64,000 nucleotides of DNA from Micromonospora_J zhanjiangensis (GCF_042650605.1 NZ_JBHSBN010000014.1:1-64000); one strand, 5' to 3'; shown: positions 41,305 through 50,415, counted from the first letter of the stretch. The notes: generated by a model not told the origin, from the sequence alone. Program-made: numbers and translations.

Positions 41305-44131
41305 CCGTCGGGGACGGCGCGACACCCGCCGCGAGGGACGGGTCGAGCCCGAGCGAGGCGAGCACGTCGGCGTAGCGGCGACGGGCGTGCTCGGCGGCGG
41401 CGACGTTGCCGGCCCGCTCGTGCGCGGCGATCAGCAGGCGCCAACCGGCGTCGTGCCAGGGGTCGATCTCGACGCAGCGGGCCGCCATCGTTCCCGCCGG
41501 TTCGGCCCGGGCACCGCCACCGGCCAGGCTAGCCGAGGCGAGCCGGGCCGCCGCGTCGGCCGCCTGCCGGCGCAGGATGTCCCGCTCGGCCAGCACCCAC
41601 TCGGCCGAGCCGTCCTCGGGCAGCAGTTCCCCGCCGTACGCGGCGACCGCCAGGCGCAGGTCCGCCTGCGTCCGGGGGTCCCGGTCGTCCCCGCGCCGTG
41701 CCGCGCGTTGCACCGCCCGGCGGAACTCGGTGACGTCGCACCAGGCGTCCGGTGGCAGGGCCAGCAGGTAGGCGTCCCCGTCCCGGTGCAGCAGCGTCCC
41801 CCCGTCCCCGACGGGCAACCGGGTGTCGAGGAAACGGCGCAGGCTGGACAGGGCGACGTGCAGCGTACGGGTGGCGGTCGCCGGATCGGTGTCCGGCCAG
41901 AGCGCGTCGAGGAGCCGGTCCCGGTGCACCGCCCGGCCGGCGTGCAGGGCGAGGATCCGGGCCACCGCCCGGGCCCTGGGCCGCAGCGGCGACCAGTTCA
42001 ACGGCTCGCCGTGCAGGCACACCAGGAAACCGCCGAAGCATCGTACGGTCAGCGGCGCGCCGTCGGCGGCGGACCCGGACGGCTGGGCCGGCACGGTGAG
42101 CCAGGCGGTGACCGCCGGCCGCGGCAACCCGACCTGCTCGGCGGTGGTGTGCAGGGCAGTCAACGCGGTCCGCCGGCCGGGACCGGTGTCGGCCGGGACG
42201 CCGGCGGCGAGGGCGAGCACCCGGGCGCCCGGGACCCCGGCGGCGCGGGCGGTCGCCGCGGCCCGGCGTACCTCCACCTCGGCGTCGGGCAGCCGGGCGC
42301 GGGTGGCGGCCAGCGCGAGCAGCGACTGTGCCCACGCGGCGAGGACACCGGCGTCCAGCTCGCGGGCCCGGTCGAGCAGCCCGCCCGCCTCCTCGGGCGT
42401 CGGCCCGCCGCGCAGCGAGCGGGCCAGCGCGGCGCATCCGGCCGCGAGCAGCGCACCCCAGCGGTCGCCGAGTCGGTCGCACTCCTCCACGACGGCGTCG
42501 GCCTCCTTGAGGTCGGCCTCCGCTCCGCCGAGGGCCGGCACGGCCCGGGCGAGCCGGGCCAGCCACGGCAGGCCGTCGCGGTCGGCGTCCAGGCCGACGG
42601 CGCCGACCGCCGCGGGCGCGTCCGGATCGCCGCCGGCCAGCCCGACGGCGGCCCGCAACAATCGGCAGCCGAGCCCGAGCAGGCCGTTCTCGGCCTGGAC
42701 CGGCCGGGCAAGGACCCGCACCGCCTCGCTGGCGTGCCCGGACAACAGCAGCGCGCCCGCCCGGACGAGCACGGACTCGGTGCCGGTCAGCCGGTCCGCC
42801 TCGGCGACGACGATCATGGGATGCCGGCGGGTGGCGGTGCGCAGCCAGCCGGACCAGTGGCCCCGCCAGTGCGGGCCGTCCGGGAGCCAGGTCGTCACAT
42901 CGGCGCGCAGCGACCGGCAGCGCGCGGCGTCGGGCCCGGCGCCGAACATCTCCGCGGCCCGGCGCAGCAGCGGCACCGCGGCCGCCAGTTGGCCCTGGTT
43001 GATCCGGTGCTGGGCGTCGGCGAGCACCAACCACGGATCCTCCGCGATGAACCAGGCCGGCAGCAGGTCGGACCACGGGTCCAGGCCGTGCACGGCCACC
43101 GCGCTGCCGGCGGTGCCGAGCAGGCGCTGCACCTCGGGCCACTGCTGGGCCCGCGCGAAGCACCGGGCCGCCTCCAGCGCCGCGCCTTCCTCGGCGAGCA
43201 ACCGGCCCGCGCGGGCGTGCCAGGACCGGGCGGCGGGCTCGCCCAGCTCCTCGGCCAGGGCCGCGATCAGGTGCGCCCGCAACACCTCGTGGTACGCGAA
43301 CGAGCGCCCGCCGTCGTGGGACACGGTGAACGCCTGCCGGCGCTCCAGCTCCTCCAGCGCGGCCTGCCCGTCGTGCCCGCCCAGCAGCCGGTCGCACCGC
43401 CGGGCGGTGAGCACCTCGAACACGCAGGTGCGGATCAGGAACCGGCGCAGGGCCGGGGCCAGCTCCGCCAGCACCGTCCGGGTGAGATAGTCCCGGGACA
43501 GCGCCGAGCGGGTGGACAGGGCCGCCACCGCCCGGCGCCGGTCGGGCAGGGGTTGACCGTTGGTGGACAGGTGGTAGAGCTTCAGACCGGCCGCCCATCC
43601 GCCCAGGCGGCGGGCGAGCGCGGCCACGTCGTCGGCCGGCAACGGCTCCCGGTAGACGTCCCGCAGCAGCCGCTCCACCTCCCAGGTACGGAAGCGCAAC
43701 TGCTCGGCATCGATGATGACGCTGTCGGAGAACTCGTGCCGGGCCAGGATGGCCGCCGGGACGCGACGGGTGCCGATCAGCACCCGGACGCCCTGTCCGG
43801 TCAGGGCCAGGGCGCGGTCCAGCAACGCGGTCTCGCCCGGGGTGCCCTCGATCAGGTGCAGGTCGTCGACCACCAGCAGTCCGGTGTCGACCTCCGGCAG
43901 TGCGAGATCCACTCTGGACAGCACCAGTGCCGGGTCCGCGTCCGCGGGCAGGGTGCGCAACCAGCTCGCCGGTCGGGCCCGGCTCTCCGCGTACTGGGCC
44001 AGCAGGGTGGTCTTGCCGGAACCGGCGGGCGCCACCACCAGGCCGAGTGATCGAGGCCGGCCGTTCAGCGCGGCGAGCAGCCTCGACCGTACGAGACCCA
44101 ACGACGGTTGGTGGGTGTCTTCCGTCGGCAT
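41219..44131 (-). CDS. ATPase-TPR regulator with C-terminal SARP/BTAD domains
   Basis: 970 residues. The N terminus has a MalT/STAND-type P-loop (VVAPAGSGKTTLLAQY, about 31-46) and Walker B (LLVVDDLHLIEG). A TPR-like helical middle spans about 300-680. The C terminus has an OmpR-type winged helix (VRCFGGFLVCLHGEPLNWSPLRPRARAVARILALHAG ... RTLHVALSSLRRFLD, about 690-790) and a bacterial transcriptional activation domain (CVEIDPWHDAGWRLLIAAHERAGNVAAAEHARRRYADVLASLG). It is a SARP-class activator with the ATPase placed first. It is transcribed against the end of the eCIS locus and may control it. ATG at 44131 has GGGGGAGG about 10 nt upstream. Confidence 0.85.
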   Translation of the reverse strand: MPTEDTHQPSLGLVRSRLLAALNGRPRSLGLVVAPAGSGKTTLLAQYAESRARPASWLRTLPADADPALVLSRVDLALPEVDTGLLVVDDLHLIEGTPGETALLDRALALTGQGVRVLIGTRRVPAAILARHEFSDSVIIDAEQLRFRTWEVERLLRDVYREPLPADDVAALARRLGGWAAGLKLYHLSTNGQPLPDRRRAVAALSTRSALSRDYLTRTVLAELAPALRRFLIRTCVFEVLTARRCDRLLGGHDGQAALEELERRQAFTVSHDGGRSFAYHEVLRAHLIAALAEELGEPAARSWHARAGRLLAEEGAALEAARCFARAQQWPEVQRLLGTAGSAVAVHGLDPWSDLLPAWFIAEDPWLVLADAQHRINQGQLAAAVPLLRRAAEMFGAGPDAARCRSLRADVTTWLPDGPHWRGHWSGWLRTATRRHPMIVVAEADRLTGTESVLVRAGALLLSGHASEAVRVLARPVQAENGLLGLGCRLLRAAVGLAGGDPDAPAAVGAVGLDADRDGLPWLARLARAVPALGGAEADLKEADAVVEECDRLGDRWGALLAAGCAALARSLRGGPTPEEAGGLLDRARELDAGVLAAWAQSLLALAATRARLPDAEVEVRRAAATARAAGVPGARVLALAAGVPADTGPGRRTALTALHTTAEQVGLPRPAVTAWLTVPAQPSGSAADGAPLTVRCFGGFLVCLHGEPLNWSPLRPRARAVARILALHAGRAVHRDRLLDALWPDTDPATATRTLHVALSSLRRFLDTRLPVGDGGTLLHRDGDAYLLALPPDAWCDVTEFRRAVQRAARRGDDRDPRTQADLRLAVAAYGGELLPEDGSAEWVLAERDILRRQAADAAARLASASLAGGGARAEPAGTMAARCVEIDPWHDAGWRLLIAAHERAGNVAAAEHARRRYADVLASLGLDPSLAAGVAPSPTVTVDRRIPLPRSPRTGPVRARTRSAPPV

Positions 44132-44428
44132 CGCCGCACACCTCCCCCGAGGCCCCGTCGCAGGTGAGGGTTGGCAGCCGTCACCTCGACCCTGGAATGG
44201 TAATTATTGAAACGACTTCACCGCTGTCTACGATCGGACATGCCATTTCCATTCGTTTGTTCATTGGCAAGCGTCTGGGCGGATCTCCCGCTTTGCGGGA
44301 CACCGCCGGTCTCGCCCATGGGGTGGCGACAACGTGACGCTTTCACGGTGAGCTGTCCGCCGGAATCGGTCTTACGGTCGGTACGCGTCACCACCCGCCG
44401 GTTCGCTTCCTCCAGTTGGGCTCCGACC

Positions 44429-44452
44429 GATGCCGATGCCGATGCCGATGCC
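44429..44452. repeat. (GATGCC)4 microsatellite
   Basis: Four exact GATGCC units followed by a partial GATC. It is non-coding by the present annotation; slippage would not affect a known frame. Confidence 0.8.
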
Positions 44453-44751
44453 GATCGTCGGGCGGCCACTATTGGTTCGGCGTGCTACCGGCCTGGCTGG
44501 CGGTAGGCGCCGGACCTGGCCGCGCCGGCGCGGGTTCGTGGGTTGCGGTTGGTCAGCATCGTCGGTGGTGGTGGTTGCGCCGGGGTGCCCCAGATCTGCG
44601 CGGGCACGGCCGATCGGCGCAGGAACCGCCCTGGTCGTGACTGACACCTCGTGGCTGCCCGACGGGGCGAACGGCGATTCGGCGGCGCGCCGCGGACCTG
44701 GCCCGCGGATGGGCGCTCGCCTCCCTCCATCTTCAACGTATACCGGACCAG

Positions 44752-44770
44752 GGGTCTTGCGGCAAGACCC
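44752..44770 (+). promoter_or_regulatory. Rifampin-associated element (RAE) upstream of rph
   Basis: GGGTCTTGCGGCAAGACCC, 8-bp perfect arms around CGG. It matches the published 19-bp RAE consensus, GGGGCTTGCGGCAAGRCCC as recalled, apart from a symmetric G-to-T / A change that keeps the dyad. RAEs occur upstream of rifampin-inactivating genes in actinomycetes and mediate induction by rifamycins. It is 154 bp upstream of the rph start codon. Confidence 0.85.
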
Positions 44771-44924
44771 GGGTCGTACCGCAAAATCGTCGGCCGGAGC
44801 CACAGCCCGCGGAAAATGGGGGACAGCACGTGCGTGTCTTGATGACGGCATACGGAACTTGCGGTGACGCCCGGCCAGCGGCCGACGCGGTACACCGGAA
44901 CGCGACAGCCGCGAAGGTGTCGGC

Positions 44925-47525
44925 ATGACCGGGCGGTACGTGGTGGCCCTGTCCGACGTCGACCGGTCCCAGGTGGCGGTCGTCGGCGGCAAGGGCGCGC
45001 ACCTGGGCGAGCTGTGCCGGATGGACGGGGTGCGCGTACCGGCGGGCTTCTGCGTGACGACGGACGCCTTCCGACGGATCATCGCGGAGCTGCCGTCGGT
45101 CGACGGGCTGCTCGACCGGCTCCAGCAGGTGGACCCGGCCGACCGGGAGTCGATCCGTGCCCTGAGCGCGGACGTCCGCCGGGTCATCGAGGAGGTCGCC
45201 GTCCCCGGCGACCTCGCGGTGGCCGTCACCGGCGCGCTCGACCAACTCGGCGCGGACGCCGCCTACGCCGTCCGGTCCAGCGCGACGGCCGAGGACCTGC
45301 CGACGGCCTCGTTCGCCGGTCAGCAGGACACCTACCTGAACGTCCAGGGACCGGCCGCGGTCCTGGAGCAGGTCAGCCGGTGCTGGGCTTCGCTGTTCAC
45401 CGAGCGGGCCGTGACCTACCGCCGGCGCCACGGGATCGACCACCGCGACGTCCGGATGGCCGTGGTCGTACAGCGGATGGTCCTGCCGCAGGCGGCCGGC
45501 ATCCTGTTCACGGCCGACCCGGTCACCGGGAACCGGAAGGTCGCCTCGGTGGACGCCAGTTTCGGCCTGGGCGAGGCCCTGGTCTCCGGCCTGGTGAACC
45601 CGGACGTGTTCACGGTGCGCGACGACACCGTCGTCGGCCGGACGATCGCCGCCAAGCAGCGCGCCGTGGAGGCCGCCCCGGCGGGCGGGACGCGGGTGCT
45701 GGCGGTCGACCCACGGCGGCGGGAAGAGCCGGCGCTGACCGACGCGCAGGTCGTCCGGCTGGTACGCCTGGGCCGGCGGATCGAGGCGCATTTCGGCTGC
45801 CCGCAGGACATCGAATGGTGCCTGGTCGACGACGAGTTCCAGATCGTGCAGAGCCGGCCGATCACCACCCTGTTTCCCGTGCCCGCGAGCGGCGGCGTGG
45901 GCAACCGCGTCTACGTCTCCGTCGGGCACGGCCAGATGATGACCGACGCCATGAAGCCGTTGGGACTGTCGGTGTTCCAGCTGACGGCGGGTCCGCCGAT
46001 GCACGAGGCGGCCGGCCGGCTGTTCGTCGACGTCACCGATCGGTTGGCCGACCCGGCGACCCGGGCGGGCCTGGTGGAGATCATGGACAGGGGCGACCCG
46101 TTGATCGGCGACGCGTTGCGGACCGTCATCGAGCGCGACGACTTCCTGCCCCCAGTGGCGGACGGGGGTCCGGGTGCGCGACCGCCGGCCGGTGACCCGT
46201 CCACTCCGATCGAGGCCGACCCGGCCCTGGTCGCCCGGCTGGTCGAACGCACCGAGGAATCCGTCGCCGTCCTGAAACGCGAGATCCGGGAACTCACCGG
46301 ACCGGCGCTGCTCGACTTCATCCTGGCCGACATCGGCGAGTTGAAGCGGTTGCTCTTCGACCCGCAGAGTCATCAGGTCATCATGGCGGGGATGGAAGCC
46401 GTCTGGTGGCTCAACGACCAGTTGCGGGAATGGCTGGGGGAGAAGGGCGCCGCCGACACGCTCACCCAGTCCGTACCGCACAACGTCACGTCCGAGATGG
46501 GATTGGCGCTGCTGGATGTCGCGGACGCGATCCGCCCGCATCCGGAGGTGGTGGAATTCCTGCACCGGGTGGACCTGACAAACTTCCTGACCGAGCTGGA
46601 CCGGCTCGCGGGCGGTCCCGAGGCGCGGTCCGCCGTCGAGTCCTGGCTCGACCGGTACGGGATGCGCTGCGTCGGCGAGATCGACATCACCCGAACCCGG
46701 TGGAGCGAACGACCCGAGACGCTCGTACCACTGATTCTCGCCAACATCAGGAACTTCGAGCCGGGCGAGGGTCACCGGCGCTTCGAGCAGGGTCGGCGGG
46801 AGGCGGCGAGGAAGAAGCAGGAGGTGCTCGAGCGCCTGCGGGTGCTGCCGGACGGCGAACGCAAGGCCGAGCAGACCAAACGGATGATCGACCGGGCGCG
46901 CACCTTCGTCGGGTACCGGGAGTATCCGAAGTACGGCATCGTCAACCGCTACTTCACGTACAAACGGGCGCTGCTGGCCGAGGCCGACCGGCTGGTGCGG
47001 GCGGGAGTGCTGCGCACCCGCGAGGACATCTTCCACCTCACGTTCGCCGAACTCCACGACGTCGTGCGTACCCACCGGGTCGACGGGCAGCTGATTCGTC
47101 GGCGTGAGGAGGCGTTCAGGTCGTACCAGGCGCTCACCCCGCCCCGGGTGATCACCTCCGACGGCGAGGCCGTCGCCGGGACCTACCGCCGTGACGACGT
47201 CCCGGCCGGCGCCCTGGTCGGTCTGCCGGTCTCGGCCGGGACCATCGAGGGGCGGGCCCGCGTCGTCCTGGACCTCGCCCGGGCCGATCTGGAACCGGGC
47301 GACATCCTCGTCACGGCCCACACCGACCCCAGCTGGACACCGCTGTTCGTCTCCATCGCGGGCCTGGTGACGGAGGTCGGCGGGCTGATGACCCACGGCG
47401 CCGTGATCGCCCGGGAGTACGGCCTGCCGGCCGTCGTCGGGGTGATCGACGCCGTCCGACGCATCGGTGACGGGCAACGCATCCGGGTGCACGGCACCGA
47501 GGGGTACGTCGAGCTCCTGTCCTGA
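44925..47525 (+). CDS. rph: Rifampin phosphotransferase (rifamycin-inactivating)
   Basis: 866 residues, the normal length for RPH. It phosphorylates the rifamycin ansa-bridge hydroxyl with ATP, giving phosphate and AMP. Domain order: ATP-grasp-type domain (VGGKGAHLGELCRMDGVRVPAGFCVT; YAVRSSATAEDLPTASFAGQQDTYLNV; IEWCLVDDEFQIVQSRPITTL, 1-320), rifampin-binding domain (about 325-750; HNVTSEMGLALLDVADAIR, MRCVGEIDITRTRW), and the swivelling His domain (VTEVGGLMTHGAVIAREYGLPAVVGV) with catalytic His824. True PEP synthase differs in having a C-terminal PEP-binding TIM barrel, absent here. The RAE lies upstream. It ends 9 bp from the convergent arsC stop. Confidence 0.93.
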   Translation: MTGRYVVALSDVDRSQVAVVGGKGAHLGELCRMDGVRVPAGFCVTTDAFRRIIAELPSVDGLLDRLQQVDPADRESIRALSADVRRVIEEVAVPGDLAVAVTGALDQLGADAAYAVRSSATAEDLPTASFAGQQDTYLNVQGPAAVLEQVSRCWASLFTERAVTYRRRHGIDHRDVRMAVVVQRMVLPQAAGILFTADPVTGNRKVASVDASFGLGEALVSGLVNPDVFTVRDDTVVGRTIAAKQRAVEAAPAGGTRVLAVDPRRREEPALTDAQVVRLVRLGRRIEAHFGCPQDIEWCLVDDEFQIVQSRPITTLFPVPASGGVGNRVYVSVGHGQMMTDAMKPLGLSVFQLTAGPPMHEAAGRLFVDVTDRLADPATRAGLVEIMDRGDPLIGDALRTVIERDDFLPPVADGGPGARPPAGDPSTPIEADPALVARLVERTEESVAVLKREIRELTGPALLDFILADIGELKRLLFDPQSHQVIMAGMEAVWWLNDQLREWLGEKGAADTLTQSVPHNVTSEMGLALLDVADAIRPHPEVVEFLHRVDLTNFLTELDRLAGGPEARSAVESWLDRYGMRCVGEIDITRTRWSERPETLVPLILANIRNFEPGEGHRRFEQGRREAARKKQEVLERLRVLPDGERKAEQTKRMIDRARTFVGYREYPKYGIVNRYFTYKRALLAEADRLVRAGVLRTREDIFHLTFAELHDVVRTHRVDGQLIRRREEAFRSYQALTPPRVITSDGEAVAGTYRRDDVPAGALVGLPVSAGTIEGRARVVLDLARADLEPGDILVTAHTDPSWTPLFVSIAGLVTEVGGLMTHGAVIAREYGLPAVVGVIDAVRRIGDGQRIRVHGTEGYVELLS

Positions 47526-47534
47526 TCGGGCCGG

Positions 47535-47972
47535 TCAGGTCGCTCCGGTGTCGTCCCGGACCGTCAACTCCTCGAGGAGCTGAGTGACGCGTTCGCGGAT
47601 CTGGTCGCGCACGGCGCGGACGACGGAGAGGGGCTGACCGGCCGGATCGGCGAGTTTCCAGTCCTCGTACCGCTTTCCGGGGAAGACCGGGCAGGCGTCG
47701 CCGCAGCCCATGGTGATGATGACGTCGCTGGTCCGCGCGGTCTGCCGGTCGAGGAGCGTGGGTTGCCCGGCGCTGATGTCGATGCCGACCTCGCGCATGG
47801 CCGCGACGGCGACGGGGTTGACGCGGTCCGCCGGCTCGGAGCCGGCGGAGCGGACCTCGACGGCGTCACCGGCGAGGTGCCGGAGCCAACCGGCGGCCAT
47901 CTGCGAGCGGCCGGCGTTGTGGACGCAGACGAACAGGACCGAGGGTCTGGTCCGGGGTACGGGACGGTTCAT
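47535..47972 (-). CDS. arsC: Arsenate reductase, LMW-phosphatase fold
   Basis: 145 residues. Reduces arsenate to arsenite for export. The P-loop VCVHNAGRSQMAAGW supplies the CX5R active site, and MGCGDACPVFPGKRYEDWKLADPAG has the two redox cysteines that relay the disulphide to thioredoxin in the S. aureus ArsC type; mycothiol use is possible in actinomycetes. ATG at 47972. It is last in the operon arsR-aquaporin-arsN-arsC, 65 nt after arsN. Confidence 0.92.
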   Translation of the reverse strand: MNRPVPRTRPSVLFVCVHNAGRSQMAAGWLRHLAGDAVEVRSAGSEPADRVNPVAVAAMREVGIDISAGQPTLLDRQTARTSDVIITMGCGDACPVFPGKRYEDWKLADPAGQPLSVVRAVRDQIRERVTQLLEELTVRDDTGAT

Positions 47973-48037
47973 GGTCGGTCCTCGTTCGGGGGCTGGTGGC
48001 GGCCGCGCGGCGCTGGTCGCGGCGACCGGCTGGCTGG

Positions 48038-48559
48038 TCAGGTGATGGCCGGACTGCGGCGTTCGATGAGGACGACGTCGCGCCACCGGTCGTGGTGGCG
48101 GCCGATGCGTTCCCGGGTGCCGATGGCGCGGAAGCCGCAGCTCCGATGCAGGGCGAGGCTGGCGGTGTTCTCCGGGAAGACTCCGGACTGGATGGTCCAG
48201 ATCCCGGCCCGTTCGGTCGAGTCGATGAGTTGGTGGAGCAGCCGCCGGCCGACGCCGCGGCCCCGCGCGTCGGGGTGGACGTAGACGGAGTGTTCCACCA
48301 CCCCGGCGTAGACGCACCGGTCCGACACGGGCCCGCACGCGATCCAGCCGAGCACCGTACCGGGGTTGCCGGGGTCGAGCGCGACCCAGCGGTGCGCGGG
48401 CAGGCGGCCGGCGGTGAAGCGGTCCCAGGTGGGTGGCGCGGTCTCGAAGGTGGCGTCGCCGGTGGCGATGCCGAGCCGGTAGATGTCCAGTACCGCGGTC
48501 GCGTGCCCGTCGGTCATCGGCGCGAGCACCACCGGCCGGGGCGCTGCCGGGGTGCTCAC
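48038..48559 (-). CDS. arsN: ArsN-like N-acetyltransferase
   Basis: 173 residues of the phosphinothricin-acetyltransferase type. Features: VLAPMTDGHATAVLDIYRLGIATGDATFETAPPTWDRF, SVYVHPDARGRGVGRRLLHQLI (acetyl-CoA loop), and FPENTASLALHRSCGFRAIGTRERIGRHHDRWRDVVLIERR. In arsenic operons this family (ArsN1) acetylates arsinothricin or methionine sulfoximine-like amines; the ars context supports that role over herbicide resistance. The GTG start overlaps the aquaporin stop (GTGA). Confidence 0.82.
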   Translation of the reverse strand: MSTPAAPRPVVLAPMTDGHATAVLDIYRLGIATGDATFETAPPTWDRFTAGRLPAHRWVALDPGNPGTVLGWIACGPVSDRCVYAGVVEHSVYVHPDARGRGVGRRLLHQLIDSTERAGIWTIQSGVFPENTASLALHRSCGFRAIGTRERIGRHHDRWRDVVLIERRSPAIT

Positions 48560-49305
48560 GCGGGCACCTGTTCGGCACGGGCCGGCGCCAGGTCGACCGG
48601 GGCGGCGGTGCGCGTGCCGGCCGGATACCACCACCTGATCGCGGTGACCGCCAGCGCGGTGGCGGCGAGTTGGGCGGCGATGAACCCGACCGCCGAGGCG
48701 GGAGCGATGCCGGCGAAGGTGGCGGTGAACATCCGGCCGATGGTGACCGCGGGGTTGGCGAAGGCGGTGGAGGCGGTGAACCAGTACGCGGCCCCGATCC
48801 ATGCCCCGACCGCCGCCGGCGCGACCGACTGACGGCGGGTGTGGGTGAGCGCGGCGATCAGCAGGAGCAGCCCACCGGTCGCGACGACCTCGGCCAGCCA
48901 CAGCCCGGCGCCGTCCCGATGGTCGGTGGAGACGGCGACCGCGGGCAGGCCGAACATCAGGTGCGCCAGCACCGTGCCGCCGATCGCGCCGAGGAACTGC
49001 CCGCCCAGGTAGGCGGAGAGTTCCCGGGCCGGGAGGCCGGTGCCGGTGCGGCGACCGAGCCACCAGTCGGCGATCGACACCACCGGGTTGAGATGGGCGC
49101 CGGAGACCGGCCCGAACACGAGGATCAACGCGCCCAGGGCCAACGCCGTGGCGATGCTGTTCTCCAACAGTTGCAGTCCCACGTCGTCGGGCGAGAGGCG
49201 GCTCGCGGCGATTCCGGAGCCGACCACGGCGGTGACGAGCAGGCCGGTGCCCACCAGCTCCGCCGAGGCCCGGCGCAGCACCGTCCCGGCCACGACGGAC
49301 GTCAC
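48556..49305 (-). CDS. MIP-family aquaglyceroporin of ars operon (AqpS-like)
   Basis: 249 residues, six transmembrane helices, with the two pore loops reading GAHLNPVVS and FANPAVTIGR, so the first NPA box is NPV. In several ars operons an aquaglyceroporin replaces an arsenite pump and lets arsenite formed by ArsC leave down its gradient. Start GTG at 49305 overlaps the arsR stop by GTGA. No ArsB/Acr3 gene is in the operon, consistent with that role; an ArsB/NhaD-family gene lies 12 kb away. Confidence 0.85.
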   Translation of the reverse strand: MTSVVAGTVLRRASAELVGTGLLVTAVVGSGIAASRLSPDDVGLQLLENSIATALALGALILVFGPVSGAHLNPVVSIADWWLGRRTGTGLPARELSAYLGGQFLGAIGGTVLAHLMFGLPAVAVSTDHRDGAGLWLAEVVATGGLLLLIAALTHTRRQSVAPAAVGAWIGAAYWFTASTAFANPAVTIGRMFTATFAGIAPASAVGFIAAQLAATALAVTAIRWWYPAGTRTAAPVDLAPARAEQVPA

Positions 49306-49682
49306 CGGGTCGTCCCCGGCGCGACGGTGGCGGTCGAGACGTCCAGGAGCTGGGACAGGGCGGCGAGACGGGCCGGGATGATCCAGTAGTAGACCCAGGT
49401 GCCTCGGCGTTGGCAGTCGATCAGCCCGGCCTCCCGCAGCACCCGCAGGTGATGGGAGATGGTCGGCCCGGTCAGGGTGAACGCGTCGGTCAGCTCGCAC
49501 ACGCACACCTCCCCGCCGGCCCGGGAGGCGATCAGGGACAGCAGCCGCAGTCGTACCGGGTCGCCGAGGGCCTTGAAACCTCGGGCCAGACCCGTCGCCT
49601 CCCCGTCGGTGAGCGCCTCGTCGACCAGTGGGGCGCAGCACGCCGGCGCGTCCGGAACGATCGGCAGTTCTTGTCTTGACAC
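49302..49682 (-). CDS. arsR: Arsenical-responsive repressor ArsR
   Basis: 126 residues with winged helix (GFKALGDPVRLRLLSLIA; LTGPTISHHLRVLREAGLIDCQRRGTWVYYW). Candidate As(III) thiols: a Cys pair near the N terminus (PACCAP) and GGEVCVCELTDAF in helix alpha3. GTG start at 49682. The leader between arsR and the divergent arsI holds a perfect 14-bp dyad, so ArsR likely represses both directions until arsenite binds. Confidence 0.92.
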   Translation of the reverse strand: MSRQELPIVPDAPACCAPLVDEALTDGEATGLARGFKALGDPVRLRLLSLIASRAGGEVCVCELTDAFTLTGPTISHHLRVLREAGLIDCQRRGTWVYYWIIPARLAALSQLLDVSTATVAPGTTR

Positions 49683-49698
49683 TCGTCTAGTTTGACAA

Positions 49699-49733
49699 CC
49701 GTCTAGGCAGAGTGCAACTCTCTGCCTAGACGG
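49699..49733. promoter_or_regulatory. ArsR operator: perfect 14-bp inverted repeat
   Basis: CCGTCTAGGCAGAG (49699-49712) and CTCTGCCTAGACGG (49720-49733) are exact complements around TGCAACT. Extra GTCTAG/ATCTA half-sites occur on each side (49682-49689 and 49735-49740). It occupies most of the 76-bp space between arsR and arsI. Confidence 0.8.
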
Positions 49734-49758
49734 TCATCTAATCAACCGGAGGTGCGCG

Positions 49759-50250
49759 ATGTCCCGCGTCCAACTCGCCCTGCGGGTGGCCGACCTGGAA
49801 GGGTCGATCGCCTTCTACGCCAAGCTGTTCGGCACCGAGCCGGCCAAGCGGCGGCCCGGCTACGCCAACTTCGCCATCGACGAGCCGCCGCTGAAGCTGG
49901 TCCTGCTCGAAGGCGTACCCGACCAGCCCACCGCGCTGGACCACCTCGGGATCGAGGTGTTCGACGGTGCGGAGGTCACCGCCGCCACCGACCGGCTCGC
50001 CGAGGCCGGTCTGATCACCCTGACCGAGAACGACACCACCTGCTGCTACGCCCTCCAGGACAAGGTCTGGGTCCGCGGCCCGGGCGACGAGCCGTGGGAG
50101 GTGTACGTGGTCAAGGGCGACGCGGACCGGTACGGCGCGTCCGCACGGTCCCGGCCGGGCGCCGACGACGACTGCGCGTGCGGCGACACCACCGGTCCCG
50201 CCGAGCAGCGGCCCGCCGTGGTCGATTCGACCGGCGGGTGCTGCTCGTAG
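49759..50250 (+). CDS. arsI: ArsI/CadI-family VOC protein (organoarsenical C-As lyase)
   Basis: 163 residues. VQLALRVADLEGSIAFYAKLFGTEPAKRRPGYANFAI is the VOC N-terminal half. The vicinal Cys pair in NDTTCCYALQDKVWVRGPGD (Cys95-Cys96) is the As(III)-binding site of ArsI, which cleaves the C-As bond of trivalent methyl and aromatic arsenicals. The C terminus has further cysteines (DDDCACGD; GGCCS). CadI, a cadmium-inducible homologue, is the alternative name. It is divergent from arsR and shares its operator. Confidence 0.88.
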   Translation: MSRVQLALRVADLEGSIAFYAKLFGTEPAKRRPGYANFAIDEPPLKLVLLEGVPDQPTALDHLGIEVFDGAEVTAATDRLAEAGLITLTENDTTCCYALQDKVWVRGPGDEPWEVYVVKGDADRYGASARSRPGADDDCACGDTTGPAEQRPAVVDSTGGCCS

Positions 50251-50314
50251 TCCGGGGGAGATCACCACGGCGTCCTGCGCGCGCTGCGCCTGCGCGCCCG
50301 GGTGTGTGCGGATA

Positions 50315-50380
50315 CCGGCCGGGCGTTCCGTGGGACGGGTTCCGTACGACGGTTGTCCGTCCCGGGGAACGCCCGGCCGG
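50315..50380. terminator. Long bidirectional hairpin between arsI and the RICIN glycosidase
   Basis: Arms 50315-50338 and 50357-50380 (24 bp each, two adjacent mismatches) with an 18-nt loop, between convergent stop codons. Confidence 0.7.
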
Positions 50381-50415
50381 CCGGGGGAGAGTGGGACGCT
50401 CCCGTCGGCGCGTCG

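Larger units (their letters stand above)
44132..44924. other. Divergent intergenic region with hexanucleotide repeat and RAE
   Basis: No convincing gene on either strand: frames are short or low-complexity. It contains four tandem GATGCC hexamers (44429-44452), a moderately AT-rich stretch at 44195-44270 likely to hold the SARP promoter, and the rifampin-associated element at 44752-44770. Confidence 0.6.

Noticed and set aside
44429..44452. GATGCC repeats considered as a CRISPR-like or coding repeat
   Set aside because: Units are contiguous 6-mers without spacers, and no credible frame uses them.
44132..44924. Possible small genes in the 793-bp gap before rph
   Set aside because: Candidate frames on both strands lack ribosome sites and protein-like composition.
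44925..47525. Phosphoenolpyruvate synthase instead of rifampin phosphotransferase
   Set aside because: The His domain is C-terminal with no PEP-utilising barrel after it, length equals RPH, and an RAE lies upstream.
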